Origin: Rhodococcus_G sp042879035
Lineage (GTDB): Bacteria > Actinomycetota > Actinomycetes > Mycobacteriales > Mycobacteriaceae
Assembly: GCF_042879035.1 (NCBI RefSeq)
Contig: NZ_JBIAOU010000001.1
Span: 1,054,001 to 1,118,000, forward strand
Reading direction: 5' to 3'
Length of the DNA stretch: 64,000 nt
The notes under the pieces are model-generated. The model was given only the letters and a program-made list of their open reading frames with translations. It was not told the DNA's origin and searched no databases. How positions within the stretch are numbered: position 1 is the stretch's first letter; each line of letters begins with the position of its first letter. Positions 18,196-29,251 of this stretch are shown here, one piece after another. The position numbers and the translations under genes were made by a program.

Positions 18196-19803
18196 GTGAG
18201 CAGTGTCGAGAGGACACCCGGCGGCGTGGATCCGGGCGCAGGCGACCGGTGGTGGACGAACGCGGTTTTCTACCAGATCTATCCGCGCTCGTTCTCCGAT
18301 TCGAACGGTGACGGTGTCGGCGACCTCGGCGGTGTCCGGGAACGCCTCGGTTACCTGGAACTACTCGGCATCGACGCGATCTGGCTCAGCCCGGTGATGC
18401 GCTCCCCGATGGCCGATCACGGCTACGACGTGTCCGACCCGCGCGACATCGACCCGCTGTTCGGCGACCTCGAGGCGATGGACGCGCTGATCGCGGAGGC
18501 CCACGCACGCCACATCAGGGTCACGATGGACCTGGTGCCGAACCACACCAGCGACCAGCACCCCTGGTTTGCGGCGGCGCTCGCCGCGGCGCCGGGCAGC
18601 CCGGAGCGGAACCGCTACATCTTCCGGGACGGACGCGGCCCGGACGGCGCGGAGCCGCCGAACAACTGGCCGTCGATCTTCGGCGGTCCGGCCTGGACCC
18701 GGGTGACCGAGGCCGACGGCACGCCCGGCCAGTGGTACCTGCACATCTTCGCCCGCGAACAGCCCGACCTGAACTGGGACAACCCGGACGTCGCCGAGGA
18801 CCTCCACACCACCCTCCGGTTCTGGCTCGACCGCGGCATCGACGGTTTCCGGATCGACGTCGCGCACGGCATGGCGAAGCCGGAGGGTCTGCCCGACCAC
18901 GACTGGGCGCTCAACGAGCTGATGCGCAACGACGACAACGATCCGCGGTTCAACAACCCGGGTGTCCACGAGATCCACCGTGGGATCCGCAAGGTGATGA
19001 ACGAGTACCCGGACACCATGTCGGTCGGCGAGATCTGGGTCCGCGACAACGAACGGTTCGGCGAGTACATCCGGCCCGACGAGCTGCACCTCGGGTTCAA
19101 CTTCCGGCTCGCCGAGGCCGAGTTCGGCGCCGAGTCGGTGCGGGCGGCGATCGAACACTCCCTCGCCGCGGTCGCGGCGGTCGGCGGCACGCCGACCTGG
19201 ACGCTGTCGAACCACGACGTCGAACGGGAGGTGACCCGGTACGGGAACGGCCCCGTCGGCTGGGCGCGGGCCCGGGCGATGGCGCTCGTCGAGCTGGCCC
19301 TGCCGGGCGCGGTCTTCGTCTACAACGGCGCCGAGCTCGGCCTGCCGAACGTCGACGACCTGCCCGACGAGGCGCTGCAGGATCCGGTGTGGGAGCGGTC
19401 CGGCCACACCGAACGCGGCCGGGACGGCTGCCGGGTCCCGCTGCCCTGGGAGGGCGCCGCGCCCCCGTTCGGGTTCGGTCCGTCCGACTCGTCGTGGTTG
19501 CCGATACCGCCCTCGTGGGCCGGTCTGACCGTCGAGGCCCAACTCGAGGACGTCGGGTCGATGCTGTCGCTGTACCGCACGGCGATCGAACTGCGGTCGC
19601 AGCGTCCGGAGTTCTCCGGGGCCGAGATCGACTGGTACGGAAGCCCTCCCGGTTGCCTCGCGTTCCGTCGCCGGGGCGGGCTGATCTGCGCGCTCAACGC
19701 CACCGATGCGCCGATCCCGCTGCCGCCGGGCGCACTGCTGCTCGCCAGCGCGCCGCTCGTCGACGGCGCGCTCGCGCCGAACGCGGCAGCCTGGCTGGTC
19801 TGA
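18196..19803 (+). CDS. aglA: GH13 alpha-glucosidase/oligo-1,6-glucosidase
   Basis: Glycoside hydrolase family 13 enzyme of 535 residues. The conserved regions are DLVPNHTS, GFRIDVAHG (Asp nucleophile), VGEIW (acid/base Glu) and TLSNHDVER (transition-state Asp). FYQIYPRSFSDSNGDGVGDLGG at the N-terminus, including the calcium-type loop, is diagnostic of the oligo-1,6-glucosidase/alpha-glucosidase subfamily. Cytosolic, with no signal peptide. Likely substrates are maltose- or isomaltose-type oligosaccharides; exact specificity is not deducible. The start is GTG. Confidence 0.92.
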   Translation: MSSVERTPGGVDPGAGDRWWTNAVFYQIYPRSFSDSNGDGVGDLGGVRERLGYLELLGIDAIWLSPVMRSPMADHGYDVSDPRDIDPLFGDLEAMDALIAEAHARHIRVTMDLVPNHTSDQHPWFAAALAAAPGSPERNRYIFRDGRGPDGAEPPNNWPSIFGGPAWTRVTEADGTPGQWYLHIFAREQPDLNWDNPDVAEDLHTTLRFWLDRGIDGFRIDVAHGMAKPEGLPDHDWALNELMRNDDNDPRFNNPGVHEIHRGIRKVMNEYPDTMSVGEIWVRDNERFGEYIRPDELHLGFNFRLAEAEFGAESVRAAIEHSLAAVAAVGGTPTWTLSNHDVEREVTRYGNGPVGWARARAMALVELALPGAVFVYNGAELGLPNVDDLPDEALQDPVWERSGHTERGRDGCRVPLPWEGAAPPFGFGPSDSSWLPIPPSWAGLTVEAQLEDVGSMLSLYRTAIELRSQRPEFSGAEIDWYGSPPGCLAFRRRGGLICALNATDAPIPLPPGALLLASAPLVDGALAPNAAAWLV

Positions 19804-19822
19804 GGGCCGACCGTCGCGGCAG

Positions 19823-20488
19823 CTACAGCACGGACAGCGGGATCTCGCCGCCGCGACGCGCGCACACCGACCCGTAGCGGGCGTCCAGCCGCAGCCAGGT
19901 CCGGTGGACGCGGACCCGCACCAGCTCGGCCGGGTCGACGACCTCGGACTCGAGGTCGCTGCCGGGCACGAAACCCATTGCGGCGAGGGCGAACACCGTC
20001 CTCATGGTGACGCCGACCTGCTCGCCGCGGCCCTCGACGGCGAGCACCTCCTGGTCGAGCAGTGACGCCGGCGGCCCGTGCCCGCCGTGTTCGGAGGCGA
20101 CCCGAGCGCCCTGCCTGGCCAGGTCGATCAGCAGGTGGGCGGGCACGTCGTCGACGTGCACGAAGCCGCGGTCCGGCGGCAACGCGCCGCGCCACGCCGA
20201 GTCCATCGGGAAGCCCGGATCGATCTCGGCATCCCCGGGGTTCACCGCGGCGAGGGCGTGCACCAGCCCGTCGGCCGCAGCGGTGATGTCGTCGGGGCGC
20301 ATCCGGCCGGTCACGACTCGCGCGGCGAGCACGTCGAAACCGGTTGTCACCCAGGCGACCAAGTGGCCTTCGTCGCGACGACGCAGACGCACGACCGCGG
20401 CCTCGTCGAGCCGGACCGCCCGACCGAGGAACGCGGTCAGGTTCGCCCGCTCCCCCGGGTCGGCGACGACCAGGGCACGATCAGCCAC
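19823..20488 (-). CDS. conserved actinobacterial protein of unknown function (Rv2474c-like)
   Basis: A 221-residue soluble protein with no recognised domain. It has a conserved look, with segments such as GHLVAWVTTGFDVLAARVV, FPMDSAWRGALPPDRGFVHVDD and TVFALAAMGFVPGS. Placement between the aglA/glbO side and the thioesterase-gdh pair equals that of Rv2474c. Its first 8 bp overlap the end of the thioesterase gene, so it is the third gene of a gdh-thioesterase-unknown operon. The convergent aglA stop is only 19 bp away and no clear hairpin separates them. Confidence 0.75.
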   Translation of the reverse strand: MADRALVVADPGERANLTAFLGRAVRLDEAAVVRLRRRDEGHLVAWVTTGFDVLAARVVTGRMRPDDITAAADGLVHALAAVNPGDAEIDPGFPMDSAWRGALPPDRGFVHVDDVPAHLLIDLARQGARVASEHGGHGPPASLLDQEVLAVEGRGEQVGVTMRTVFALAAMGFVPGSDLESEVVDPAELVRVRVHRTWLRLDARYGSVCARRGGEIPLSVL

Positions 20489-20927
20489 GCCGCCAGCTCT
20501 CCAGGTACTCCCGTTCCGGCGCGGTGAGGCGACGCAGCCGCTGGGTGTCGATGTCGAAGGCCGCGATCTGCGTCGAGGCGACGATCGACGGCGGGGACGC
20601 GGGGTCGGCGCCGCCGGCCCGGACCTCGTAGCCGATGGTGAAGTCGACGGCCCGGACCTGCTCGATCCACATCAGCACGTCGAGCGGTCCGTCGTCGTGC
20701 CGCAACTGGCCGCGGTAACGCACGTGCAGGTCCGCGATCACCGCGCCGTCCCGCAGCGTCACCGTCGGCTGCCCGTCCTCGAACAGCCACGGGATCCGGG
20801 CCTCCTCGAGCAGCGTCACCATCCGGGCGTGGTTGATGTGCTGGAAGACGTCCATGTCGGACCAGCGCACCCCCACCTTCGCGTGGAATCCCACCCGCTC
20901 CGCCGTCCCTGCCAGACCCTCGCTCAC
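20481..20927 (-). CDS. hotdog-fold acyl-CoA thioesterase (Rv2475c-like)
   Basis: A 148-residue 4HBT-type thioesterase. VRWSDMDVFQHINHARMVTLLEEAR carries the catalytic Asp and HxNHxR-like region. It overlaps the gdh stop by 4 bp and the following gene by 8 bp, indicating coupled translation. The acyl-CoA substrate is unknown. Confidence 0.88.
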   Translation of the reverse strand: MSEGLAGTAERVGFHAKVGVRWSDMDVFQHINHARMVTLLEEARIPWLFEDGQPTVTLRDGAVIADLHVRYRGQLRHDDGPLDVLMWIEQVRAVDFTIGYEVRAGGADPASPPSIVASTQIAAFDIDTQRLRRLTAPEREYLESWRRG

Positions 20928-23900
20928 CGCGTTCCCTCCACCCGGGTGCCCGCTCCGCGCACCATGCTCCGTACCTGACGCGCCGCCACCGACAGCGTCG
21001 CGAGGTCCAGGGTCCCAGACGCCCCGATCTCGCCGAGCGCCACCCGCGCCCTGGCGAGCCGGGACGCGTTGGTCGACTCCCAGTCCTCGATCATCTCGGC
21101 AGCGCTCTCGTGCGGCTCACCGCCGTACAGCACCTCCATCGTCAACGAGCGCAGCGATCCGTACAGGTCGTCCCGCAGCGCCAGCCGCGCGAGGGAATGC
21201 CAGCGGTCGCCGCGTTCGAGTTGGGACACGGCGGTGAGGAACCCGTCGATCCCGAGATGCTCGTCGAGCGCGTAGTACAACAGTCCCACCTCGTCGTACT
21301 CGCGTTCGGTGATGTCCGCGACGTCGATGATGTCGAGGACGGGGAACGCGTCGAGCATCCCGAACACCCGGACCGCGAGGTCGCGCGGGCAGCCGCGACC
21401 GAGAACCGACGCCATGCGCGTGTCGAGTTCGCTGAGGTGGTGTTCACGCAGCCACCCGTGCACCTGCGGCATCAGGTCGCGGACCCGGGCGGCGTACCGG
21501 TTGATCTCGGCGCCGACCGCGATCGGCTGGGGCCGGTTGGTCAGCAGCCACCGGGAGGCCCGGTCGAGGGTCCGCCGCGATTCGAGGATCAGGTCGTCGC
21601 CGACCGACGCGGACACCGGAGCCGCGGCGATGTCCGCCCACACGCGGCGCAGCGCGAAGATCTCGGTGGCGGCCGTGAACGCGCGGATCGCGTCGGTGCT
21701 GCTCGCTCCGGCGTCCTCGGCGAGCCGGTACGGGTAGCTGATGCCGCCGACGTCGACGGCCTCGTTGGCGAGCATCGTTGCGACGATCTGCCTGCGCAGC
21801 CGGTGGGTACGGATCTGCGGCGCGAACCGGTCCCGCAGCGGCCGCGGGAAGTACCGGGGCAGCCTGGTGGCGTACGTGTCGCTGTCGGGCAGTTCGCTGG
21901 CGAGCAGGTCGTCCTTGAGGGAGAGCTTCACGTGGGCGAGCAGGGTCGCGAGTTCCGGTGAGGTCAGCCCGATCCCGGCCTCCCGTCGGCGGGCGATCTC
22001 CTCCTCCGTCGGCAGCACCTCGAGCTCCCGGTCCAGTCCGCGCTCGGCCTCGAGGTCGGCGAGCAGCCGGGAGTGGACGCCGAGCATCCCGGGCGCGTCC
22101 GCCCGCGACGTGCCCATCAGCAGGTTCTGAGCGATGTTGTCGCGCAACACGAGCCGGGACACCTCGTCGGTCATCGAGGCGAGCAACTCGTTGCGTTCGG
22201 TGGCCGCGAGCGCGCCCGCGCTGACCGCGGTGTCGAGCAGGATCTTGATGTTCACCTCGTGGTCGGAGCAGTCCACACCCGCGGAGTTGTCCAGCGCGTC
22301 GGTGTTGATCCGGCCACCGGACAGGTCGTACTCCACGCGGCCACGTGGCGTGACGCCCAGGTTGCCGCCCTCCCCGACCACCTTGGCGCGCAACTCGTTT
22401 CCGTTCACCCGCACGACGTCGTTGGACTTGTCCCCGACCTCGGCCTGCGATTCGCCGGACGCCTTGACGTAGGTGCCGATGCCACCGTTCCACAGCAGGT
22501 CGACCGGCGCGCGCAGGATCGCGCGGATCAGTTCGGGCGGGGACAGTTCGGTGACCGTGTCGGCCAGCCCCAGCGCCGCCCGCGCCTGCGGACCCAGCGG
22601 CACCGACTTGACCGAGCGTTCCCACACGCCGCCACCCGCGCTGATCCGTGCGGGGTCGTAGTCCGCCCACGACGACCGTGGCAGGCGGAACAGCCGCTCC
22701 CGTTCGGAGAAGGATCGGGCGGGATCCGGATTCGGATCCAGGAACACGTGCCGGTGGTCGAACGCGGCGACCAGACGCAGGTGCCTGCTCAGCAGCATGC
22801 CGTTGCCGAACACGTCACCGCTCATGTCACCGATCCCGACGGCGGTGATCGCCTCGGTGCGCACGTCCACTCCGAGTTCCCGGAAGTGCCGCGTCACCGA
22901 CTCCCACGCGCCCTTCGCGGTGATGCCCATGGCCTTGTGGTCGTAGCCCACAGAGCCACCCGACGCGAACGCGTCACCGAGCCAGTACCCGTACTCGGCG
23001 GCGACCGCGTTGGCGAGGTCGGAGAACGCCGCCGTGCCCTTGTCCGCCGCGACGACCAGGTAGGTGTCGTTGCCGTCGCGTCGCACCACCCGCGCCGGGG
23101 GCAGCACCCGTCCGGTGGCCGGGTCCACGTTGTCCGTCACGTCGAGCAGCCCGGCGACGAACAGCCGGTAGCAGGCCTGCCCCTCCACCAGCGCGGCCTG
23201 CCGGTCGATGACCGGATCCCCGGTCGGCGACGGCGGCCGTTTCACGACGAAACCGCCCTTGGCGCCGACCGGCACGATCACCGCATTCTTGACGGCCTGC
23301 GCCTTGACCAGGCCCAGGATCTCGGTGCGGAAGTCCTCCCGACGGTCGGACCAGCGCAGTCCGCCGCGCGCGACGGGTCCGAAGCGCAGATGCACACCCT
23401 CCACGCGGGGCGAGTACGCGAACACCTCGAAACGCGGTCGGGGGCGGGGGAGCTCGGGGATCCGACCGGGATCGAGTTTGAACACCAGCACCTCGCGGGG
23501 CGCACCGTCGCTCCCGCGCACGTACGCGTTGGTGCGCAGCGTCGCCAGGATCAGCGACAGCATGGCCCGCAGGATCCGGTCGGCGTCGAGGCTGACGACC
23601 TCCTTGATCCGCGTGCGCAGTTCCCCGACGAGGTGTTCGGCGCGGGACGCGTCACCGGTGTCGGGGTGAAAGATCGCGGCGAACAGGTCGACGAGCAGCC
23701 GGGTCGTGTGCGCGTGTTCGAGCAGCACCGACTCGATGCGGAACTGACTGTAGGGAAAACCGGCCTGGCGCAGGTACTTCGCGTAGGCCCGCAGCACCGC
23801 CGCCTGCCGCCACTCGAGTCGGGATCGCAGGACCAGCTCGTTGAACTTGTCGGGCTCGGACAGGCCGTGCCAGACCGCGGTGAACGCCTCGGTGAAGCGG

Positions 23901-25822
23901 CGCTGCAGCGCCCGCGCCTCGGCCACGCCCGCCGGCTCGTCGAGTTCGCGCTCCAGTTCCTGCTCGATCGCCGCGTCGATCATCTCGGGTGCCGCGGACA
24001 GTCCGAAGTCGTAGATCCAGCAGGCGATTCCGTCCGGTCGGACGACATCGTAGGGGCGTTCGTCGACCACCTCGACACCGAGCGACTGCAGCACCGGCAG
24101 CACCTGACTCAGCGACACCCCGCCCCCGGTGATGTACAGGCTGAACCTCCAGTGGCCGGGCCGTTCACCGCGCCGTCGGTACAGCTCGAGGTCGATCTCC
24201 CCCACCTGCAGCGCCTCGAGTCGGGCGATGTCACGGATGGCGCGCGGGGCGTCGAAGTCCTCCTTGTAACTCTCCGGGAACGCGGCGGCATACCGCTGGG
24301 CGGCCAGGGAGGTCACGTGCGGCTCGCCGGCGGTGGCGTCCATCAGGTCGTCGTCCCACGCGCGGGTGGCGGCGGCGAGGAGCGACTCGATGCGTTCCCG
24401 GTTCGGGGCGGACGTGTCGACCGCCGGGACGGGTTCGCCGGGCGGTGTGCGGATCGTGAAGTGCACCATCGCCCGATCCGACTCGGTGACGCGAGCACTG
24501 TATTCGAGTGTGCCGCCGCCGAGTTCACGCAGCAGGATGGACTGCATCGCCAGCCTGGCCCGGGTGTTGTACCGGTCCCGCGGCAGGTACACCAGCGCCG
24601 AGACGAACCGGCCGTCGTGGTCGTCGCGCAGGAACAGCCGTGCCTGCCTGCGCACCCCGATCGCCAGCACCGCGGTCACCGTGTCGAACAGCGCGTCCGT
24701 GTCGATGGAGAACAGCTCGGTGCGCGGCAACGACTGGATCACCTCGAGCATCGCCTGACCGGAGAACGAGTGCAGGTCGAACCCGGCCCGGGCGATGACG
24801 GCCCGCGCCCGCCCCGAGATGACGGGGATGTCGAGGATGTTCTCGTGCACGGCCGTGACGGTGAGGACGCCGAGGAAGCGATGTTCGCCGACGATGCGGC
24901 CTCCCGCCCCGAGATCCACGACCCGCACGAACGACGGGTACACCGAGCGGTGCACGGTCGCGGGCAGTGGTCCCTGCGCGAACGTCAGCAGCGCGGTCTC
25001 GTTGTCGAATTCCGGTGCGGGAAGGTCGATCCGGTGATCAGTCCGGGTGGCGGCCCCGAGCACGCCGAGCCCGCTGCCACCGACGACCCGAGCCGTCGGG
25101 CCGCCGTGCACCGCCGGCTCGCCGAACTCGTAACGCCGGTAGCCGAGCAGGGCGAAGTTGCCGCCGGCGAACCACCGCAGCAGCGCGGCGGTTTCCCGCA
25201 CGTCCCGCTCCGGATACCCGGTCGGTCCGGTGTCGGCGAGCACCTCGAGATGCTCCGCGACGTCGTGCTGCGCCGCCCGCATCGCGGCGGTGTCCGCGAT
25301 GACCTGGCGGACGTCGACCAGGACGTCCCGGACGGCGGCCGCGATCGCGTCGAACCCGGCCGGATCGGTCGCCGGATGCAACTGCAGGTGCATCCACGAC
25401 TCCGTGTGCGTCGACCGCTCGTGCTGCGCGCCGTCGACGAGCACGTCGACCAGGTCGCCGGTCTCCGACCGTTCCACCCGCAGCACCGGATGCACGATCT
25501 CGACGACGGTGACACCGTGCCTGGCCAGCAGCGCGGTCACCGACTCCACCAGCATCGGCATGTCGTCGGTGACCACCTGCACCGCCGGTGCACCCGGAGT
25601 GGGAACACAGACGCGGGCGATCGACTGCCCGGATTCGCGGACCGCGGCGAACTCCAGGTGCGTCCGGAACGCGGCCATCGCCTCGTCGGTGACCGCCTCT
25701 GCGGTCCAGGCGAAATCGGTGCCCCGGAAGTACACCCCCGCCACCTCGGGAAGGTGCCGGGCGACGGCAGGCGGCAACCCCGCCGTCCACTCCGGGCCGA
25801 ATCGGTCGGCGGGAACGGTCAT
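20924..25822 (-). CDS. gdh: NAD-specific glutamate dehydrogenase, 180-kDa class
   Basis: Large catabolic glutamate dehydrogenase of 1632 residues, the usual size for the actinobacterial/proteobacterial L_180 class (Rv2476c). The long N-terminal region (about 1-720) carries ACT-like regulatory segments. The catalytic core follows, with GPVARGGLRWSDRREDFRTE, IVPVGAKGGFVVKR (substrate Lys) and VGIGDMSGDVFGNGMLLS (nucleotide-binding side). It oxidises glutamate to 2-oxoglutarate and ammonia with NAD. In mycobacteria this enzyme is controlled by GarA; no GarA gene is present here. It is the first gene of an operon with a thioesterase and a conserved unknown. Confidence 0.96.
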   Translation of the reverse strand: MTVPADRFGPEWTAGLPPAVARHLPEVAGVYFRGTDFAWTAEAVTDEAMAAFRTHLEFAAVRESGQSIARVCVPTPGAPAVQVVTDDMPMLVESVTALLARHGVTVVEIVHPVLRVERSETGDLVDVLVDGAQHERSTHTESWMHLQLHPATDPAGFDAIAAAVRDVLVDVRQVIADTAAMRAAQHDVAEHLEVLADTGPTGYPERDVRETAALLRWFAGGNFALLGYRRYEFGEPAVHGGPTARVVGGSGLGVLGAATRTDHRIDLPAPEFDNETALLTFAQGPLPATVHRSVYPSFVRVVDLGAGGRIVGEHRFLGVLTVTAVHENILDIPVISGRARAVIARAGFDLHSFSGQAMLEVIQSLPRTELFSIDTDALFDTVTAVLAIGVRRQARLFLRDDHDGRFVSALVYLPRDRYNTRARLAMQSILLRELGGGTLEYSARVTESDRAMVHFTIRTPPGEPVPAVDTSAPNRERIESLLAAATRAWDDDLMDATAGEPHVTSLAAQRYAAAFPESYKEDFDAPRAIRDIARLEALQVGEIDLELYRRRGERPGHWRFSLYITGGGVSLSQVLPVLQSLGVEVVDERPYDVVRPDGIACWIYDFGLSAAPEMIDAAIEQELERELDEPAGVAEARALQRRFTEAFTAVWHGLSEPDKFNELVLRSRLEWRQAAVLRAYAKYLRQAGFPYSQFRIESVLLEHAHTTRLLVDLFAAIFHPDTGDASRAEHLVGELRTRIKEVVSLDADRILRAMLSLILATLRTNAYVRGSDGAPREVLVFKLDPGRIPELPRPRPRFEVFAYSPRVEGVHLRFGPVARGGLRWSDRREDFRTEILGLVKAQAVKNAVIVPVGAKGGFVVKRPPSPTGDPVIDRQAALVEGQACYRLFVAGLLDVTDNVDPATGRVLPPARVVRRDGNDTYLVVAADKGTAAFSDLANAVAAEYGYWLGDAFASGGSVGYDHKAMGITAKGAWESVTRHFRELGVDVRTEAITAVGIGDMSGDVFGNGMLLSRHLRLVAAFDHRHVFLDPNPDPARSFSERERLFRLPRSSWADYDPARISAGGGVWERSVKSVPLGPQARAALGLADTVTELSPPELIRAILRAPVDLLWNGGIGTYVKASGESQAEVGDKSNDVVRVNGNELRAKVVGEGGNLGVTPRGRVEYDLSGGRINTDALDNSAGVDCSDHEVNIKILLDTAVSAGALAATERNELLASMTDEVSRLVLRDNIAQNLLMGTSRADAPGMLGVHSRLLADLEAERGLDRELEVLPTEEEIARRREAGIGLTSPELATLLAHVKLSLKDDLLASELPDSDTYATRLPRYFPRPLRDRFAPQIRTHRLRRQIVATMLANEAVDVGGISYPYRLAEDAGASSTDAIRAFTAATEIFALRRVWADIAAAPVSASVGDDLILESRRTLDRASRWLLTNRPQPIAVGAEINRYAARVRDLMPQVHGWLREHHLSELDTRMASVLGRGCPRDLAVRVFGMLDAFPVLDIIDVADITEREYDEVGLLYYALDEHLGIDGFLTAVSQLERGDRWHSLARLALRDDLYGSLRSLTMEVLYGGEPHESAAEMIEDWESTNASRLARARVALGEIGASGTLDLATLSVAARQVRSMVRGAGTRVEGTR

Positions 25823-25885
25823 CTCGCGGTCACCCCCTGGTCGAACGGGACAGGTGTGCCGCTGAGCCTAGTCGGCTCGACGAGA

Positions 25886-26305
25886 TCAGTGCGCGACCGA
25901 CGTGGGCGCGTACTCCTGCAACAGTTCACGGGTCCGCTCCGACAGCGGAACCGACTTCTCGGTCTCCGGGTCGAACCCCACCATCACGCCCTCGACCACG
26001 ACGCACACCTCGTCGTTGCGGTCGCGCAGCACCTCCCGCACTCCGAACGACGACGTCCCCACCCGCAGGATCGACACCTCGACCGTGATCGGCCCCGTCT
26101 CGTCGGTCACCGGCCGCTGGTAGTCGAACGCCATCGTCCGCACCACCATCGGGGCGGGCGGTGCGCCCGCCCCGACGATGCGCTCCTTGAAGAAGCGGAT
26201 GCGTGCCTCCTGGGCGTACTCCGCGTACAGCACGTTGTTGACGTGTCCGTTGCGGTCGGAGTCACCCCAGCGCACCTGGAGCTCACAGGTGTAGATCTTC
26301 GGCAC
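25886..26305 (-). CDS. hotdog-fold acyl-CoA thioesterase
   Basis: A 139-residue 4HBT protein; LQVRWGDSDRNGHVNNVLYAEYAQEAR holds the catalytic Asp and His-Asn-Asn triplet. It starts 9 bp after the ettA stop, so the two are probably co-transcribed. Together with the gene at 20481 it brackets gdh with two thioesterases that differ in sequence. Substrate unknown. Confidence 0.88.
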   Translation of the reverse strand: MPKIYTCELQVRWGDSDRNGHVNNVLYAEYAQEARIRFFKERIVGAGAPPAPMVVRTMAFDYQRPVTDETGPITVEVSILRVGTSSFGVREVLRDRNDEVCVVVEGVMVGFDPETEKSVPLSERTRELLQEYAPTSVAH

Positions 26306-26314
26306 GCCGTACCC

Positions 26315-27988
<1,674 letters not shown>

Positions 27989-28067
27989 GCGCACCAGGGT
28001 ATCGGCAGGACACGCGCGGCCCCAATCCCGGACGCCGCGCGCGACCGCACAGGTCAGCGCCGGTCCC

Positions 28068-29222
28068 TCACACGTGGGCGCGGGCGAAAGCGATGGCGTC
28101 GGGCAGGGACTGTGCCGCGGACGGCTGATGCGCGCCCGGATAGGCCCGGACCGTCACGTTCTGGCCGGAGGCGACGAGGTCCGCGGCCAGCTTCGCCCCG
28201 AGCGGGAACGGCACCATCCGGTCGGGCAAGCCGTGCCCGACGAACAGCGGGCGGTCGTATCCGGTGGTCGGGACCGCCAGGTAGTCGCCGATCGCGTCCC
28301 GGATTCTCGGTTCGTCGAGCGGGCGGGACAGCATCTCCCCGATTCCCAGTGCTCCGGCCCGGTCGCGCAGCGCCGTGAAGCACAGTGTCTCGGACTCCGC
28401 GACGAGCGCGGCCCCGGCCGGGGTCAGGTAGTCGTCGATCGGCAGATCGGGCCGCGCGACCCGTACCCCGTCGACGATGTAGGCGGCGAACACGGTCAGT
28501 CCGTTGAGACCGAGGTCCGGGAAGCCGGGTCCGCCCAGCGGGAGCAGCTGTTCGAGATTCGCGGGCGTGCCGGTGGCGACCGCACCCCGGTAGTCGAGTT
28601 CGGGGGCGTAGCCGGTGGCGGCGTGCGCGGCGAACATCGCCGCGTGCCCGCCCTGCGAATGTCCGACCGCGACCCAGCGGCGGGACAGTTCCGGTGCGAC
28701 GGACGTCGCCGCCCGCACCATGTCGATGACCGCGCGGCCCTCGCTGCGCCCGTGCAGGTAGGGGTGCACGCCGTCGGTGCCGAGGCCGACGTAATCGGTG
28801 GCCGTGACGGCGAACCCGGCACTCAGCCACGCGTCGAGGTACTCGCGGGTGGCCGAGGAGTCGCCGGTGAACGAGGGTGCGCAGTCGTCCCCCACGCCGG
28901 TGGTGCCGTGCGCGAACGACACCACCGGCCAGCCGCCCACGGGAGGTTCACCCGGCGGCAGGTACACGGCGCCGGTGCTCAGTGCCGGCTCACCGTCCGG
29001 CCCCTCCGTCCAGTAGGTGACGCGCCGCTGGCCGGCATCGGCGGCTCCGGCCAGTCGGGCCGCCTGCGGCAGCGCGTCGGTGCGGACCACCGTGCCCGGC
29101 TTCGCAGCGGGTTGCGCGGACACGGCGCTCGCCACTCCCGCGATCAGGGCGAGGACGGCGGTTGCGGTCGTGGCGGCGCGCCGGGACCGGAGTCCGGGTC
29201 TCACCGCCTTCAGGATCCGCAT
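28068..29222 (-). CDS. secreted lipase (LIP family, alpha/beta hydrolase), downstream copy
   Basis: A 384-residue exported hydrolase. A Sec signal peptide (basic start, then ATTATAVLALIAGVASAVSA and a cleavage site before QPA) precedes a catalytic domain with the nucleophile elbow GHSQGG and the oxyanion motif FAHGTTG. GHGLPDRMVPFPLG carries the acid and YPGAHQPS the His. The family includes secretory triacylglycerol lipases and acyl esterases. The same architecture follows at 29252; a gap of 29 bp makes these a tandem paralogous pair, this copy being transcribed second. Confidence 0.88.
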   Translation of the reverse strand: MRILKAVRPGLRSRRAATTATAVLALIAGVASAVSAQPAAKPGTVVRTDALPQAARLAGAADAGQRRVTYWTEGPDGEPALSTGAVYLPPGEPPVGGWPVVSFAHGTTGVGDDCAPSFTGDSSATREYLDAWLSAGFAVTATDYVGLGTDGVHPYLHGRSEGRAVIDMVRAATSVAPELSRRWVAVGHSQGGHAAMFAAHAATGYAPELDYRGAVATGTPANLEQLLPLGGPGFPDLGLNGLTVFAAYIVDGVRVARPDLPIDDYLTPAGAALVAESETLCFTALRDRAGALGIGEMLSRPLDEPRIRDAIGDYLAVPTTGYDRPLFVGHGLPDRMVPFPLGAKLAADLVASGQNVTVRAYPGAHQPSAAQSLPDAIAFARAHV

Positions 29223-29251
29223 CGGCACCGTCCTGCGTGATCGGGAATCCG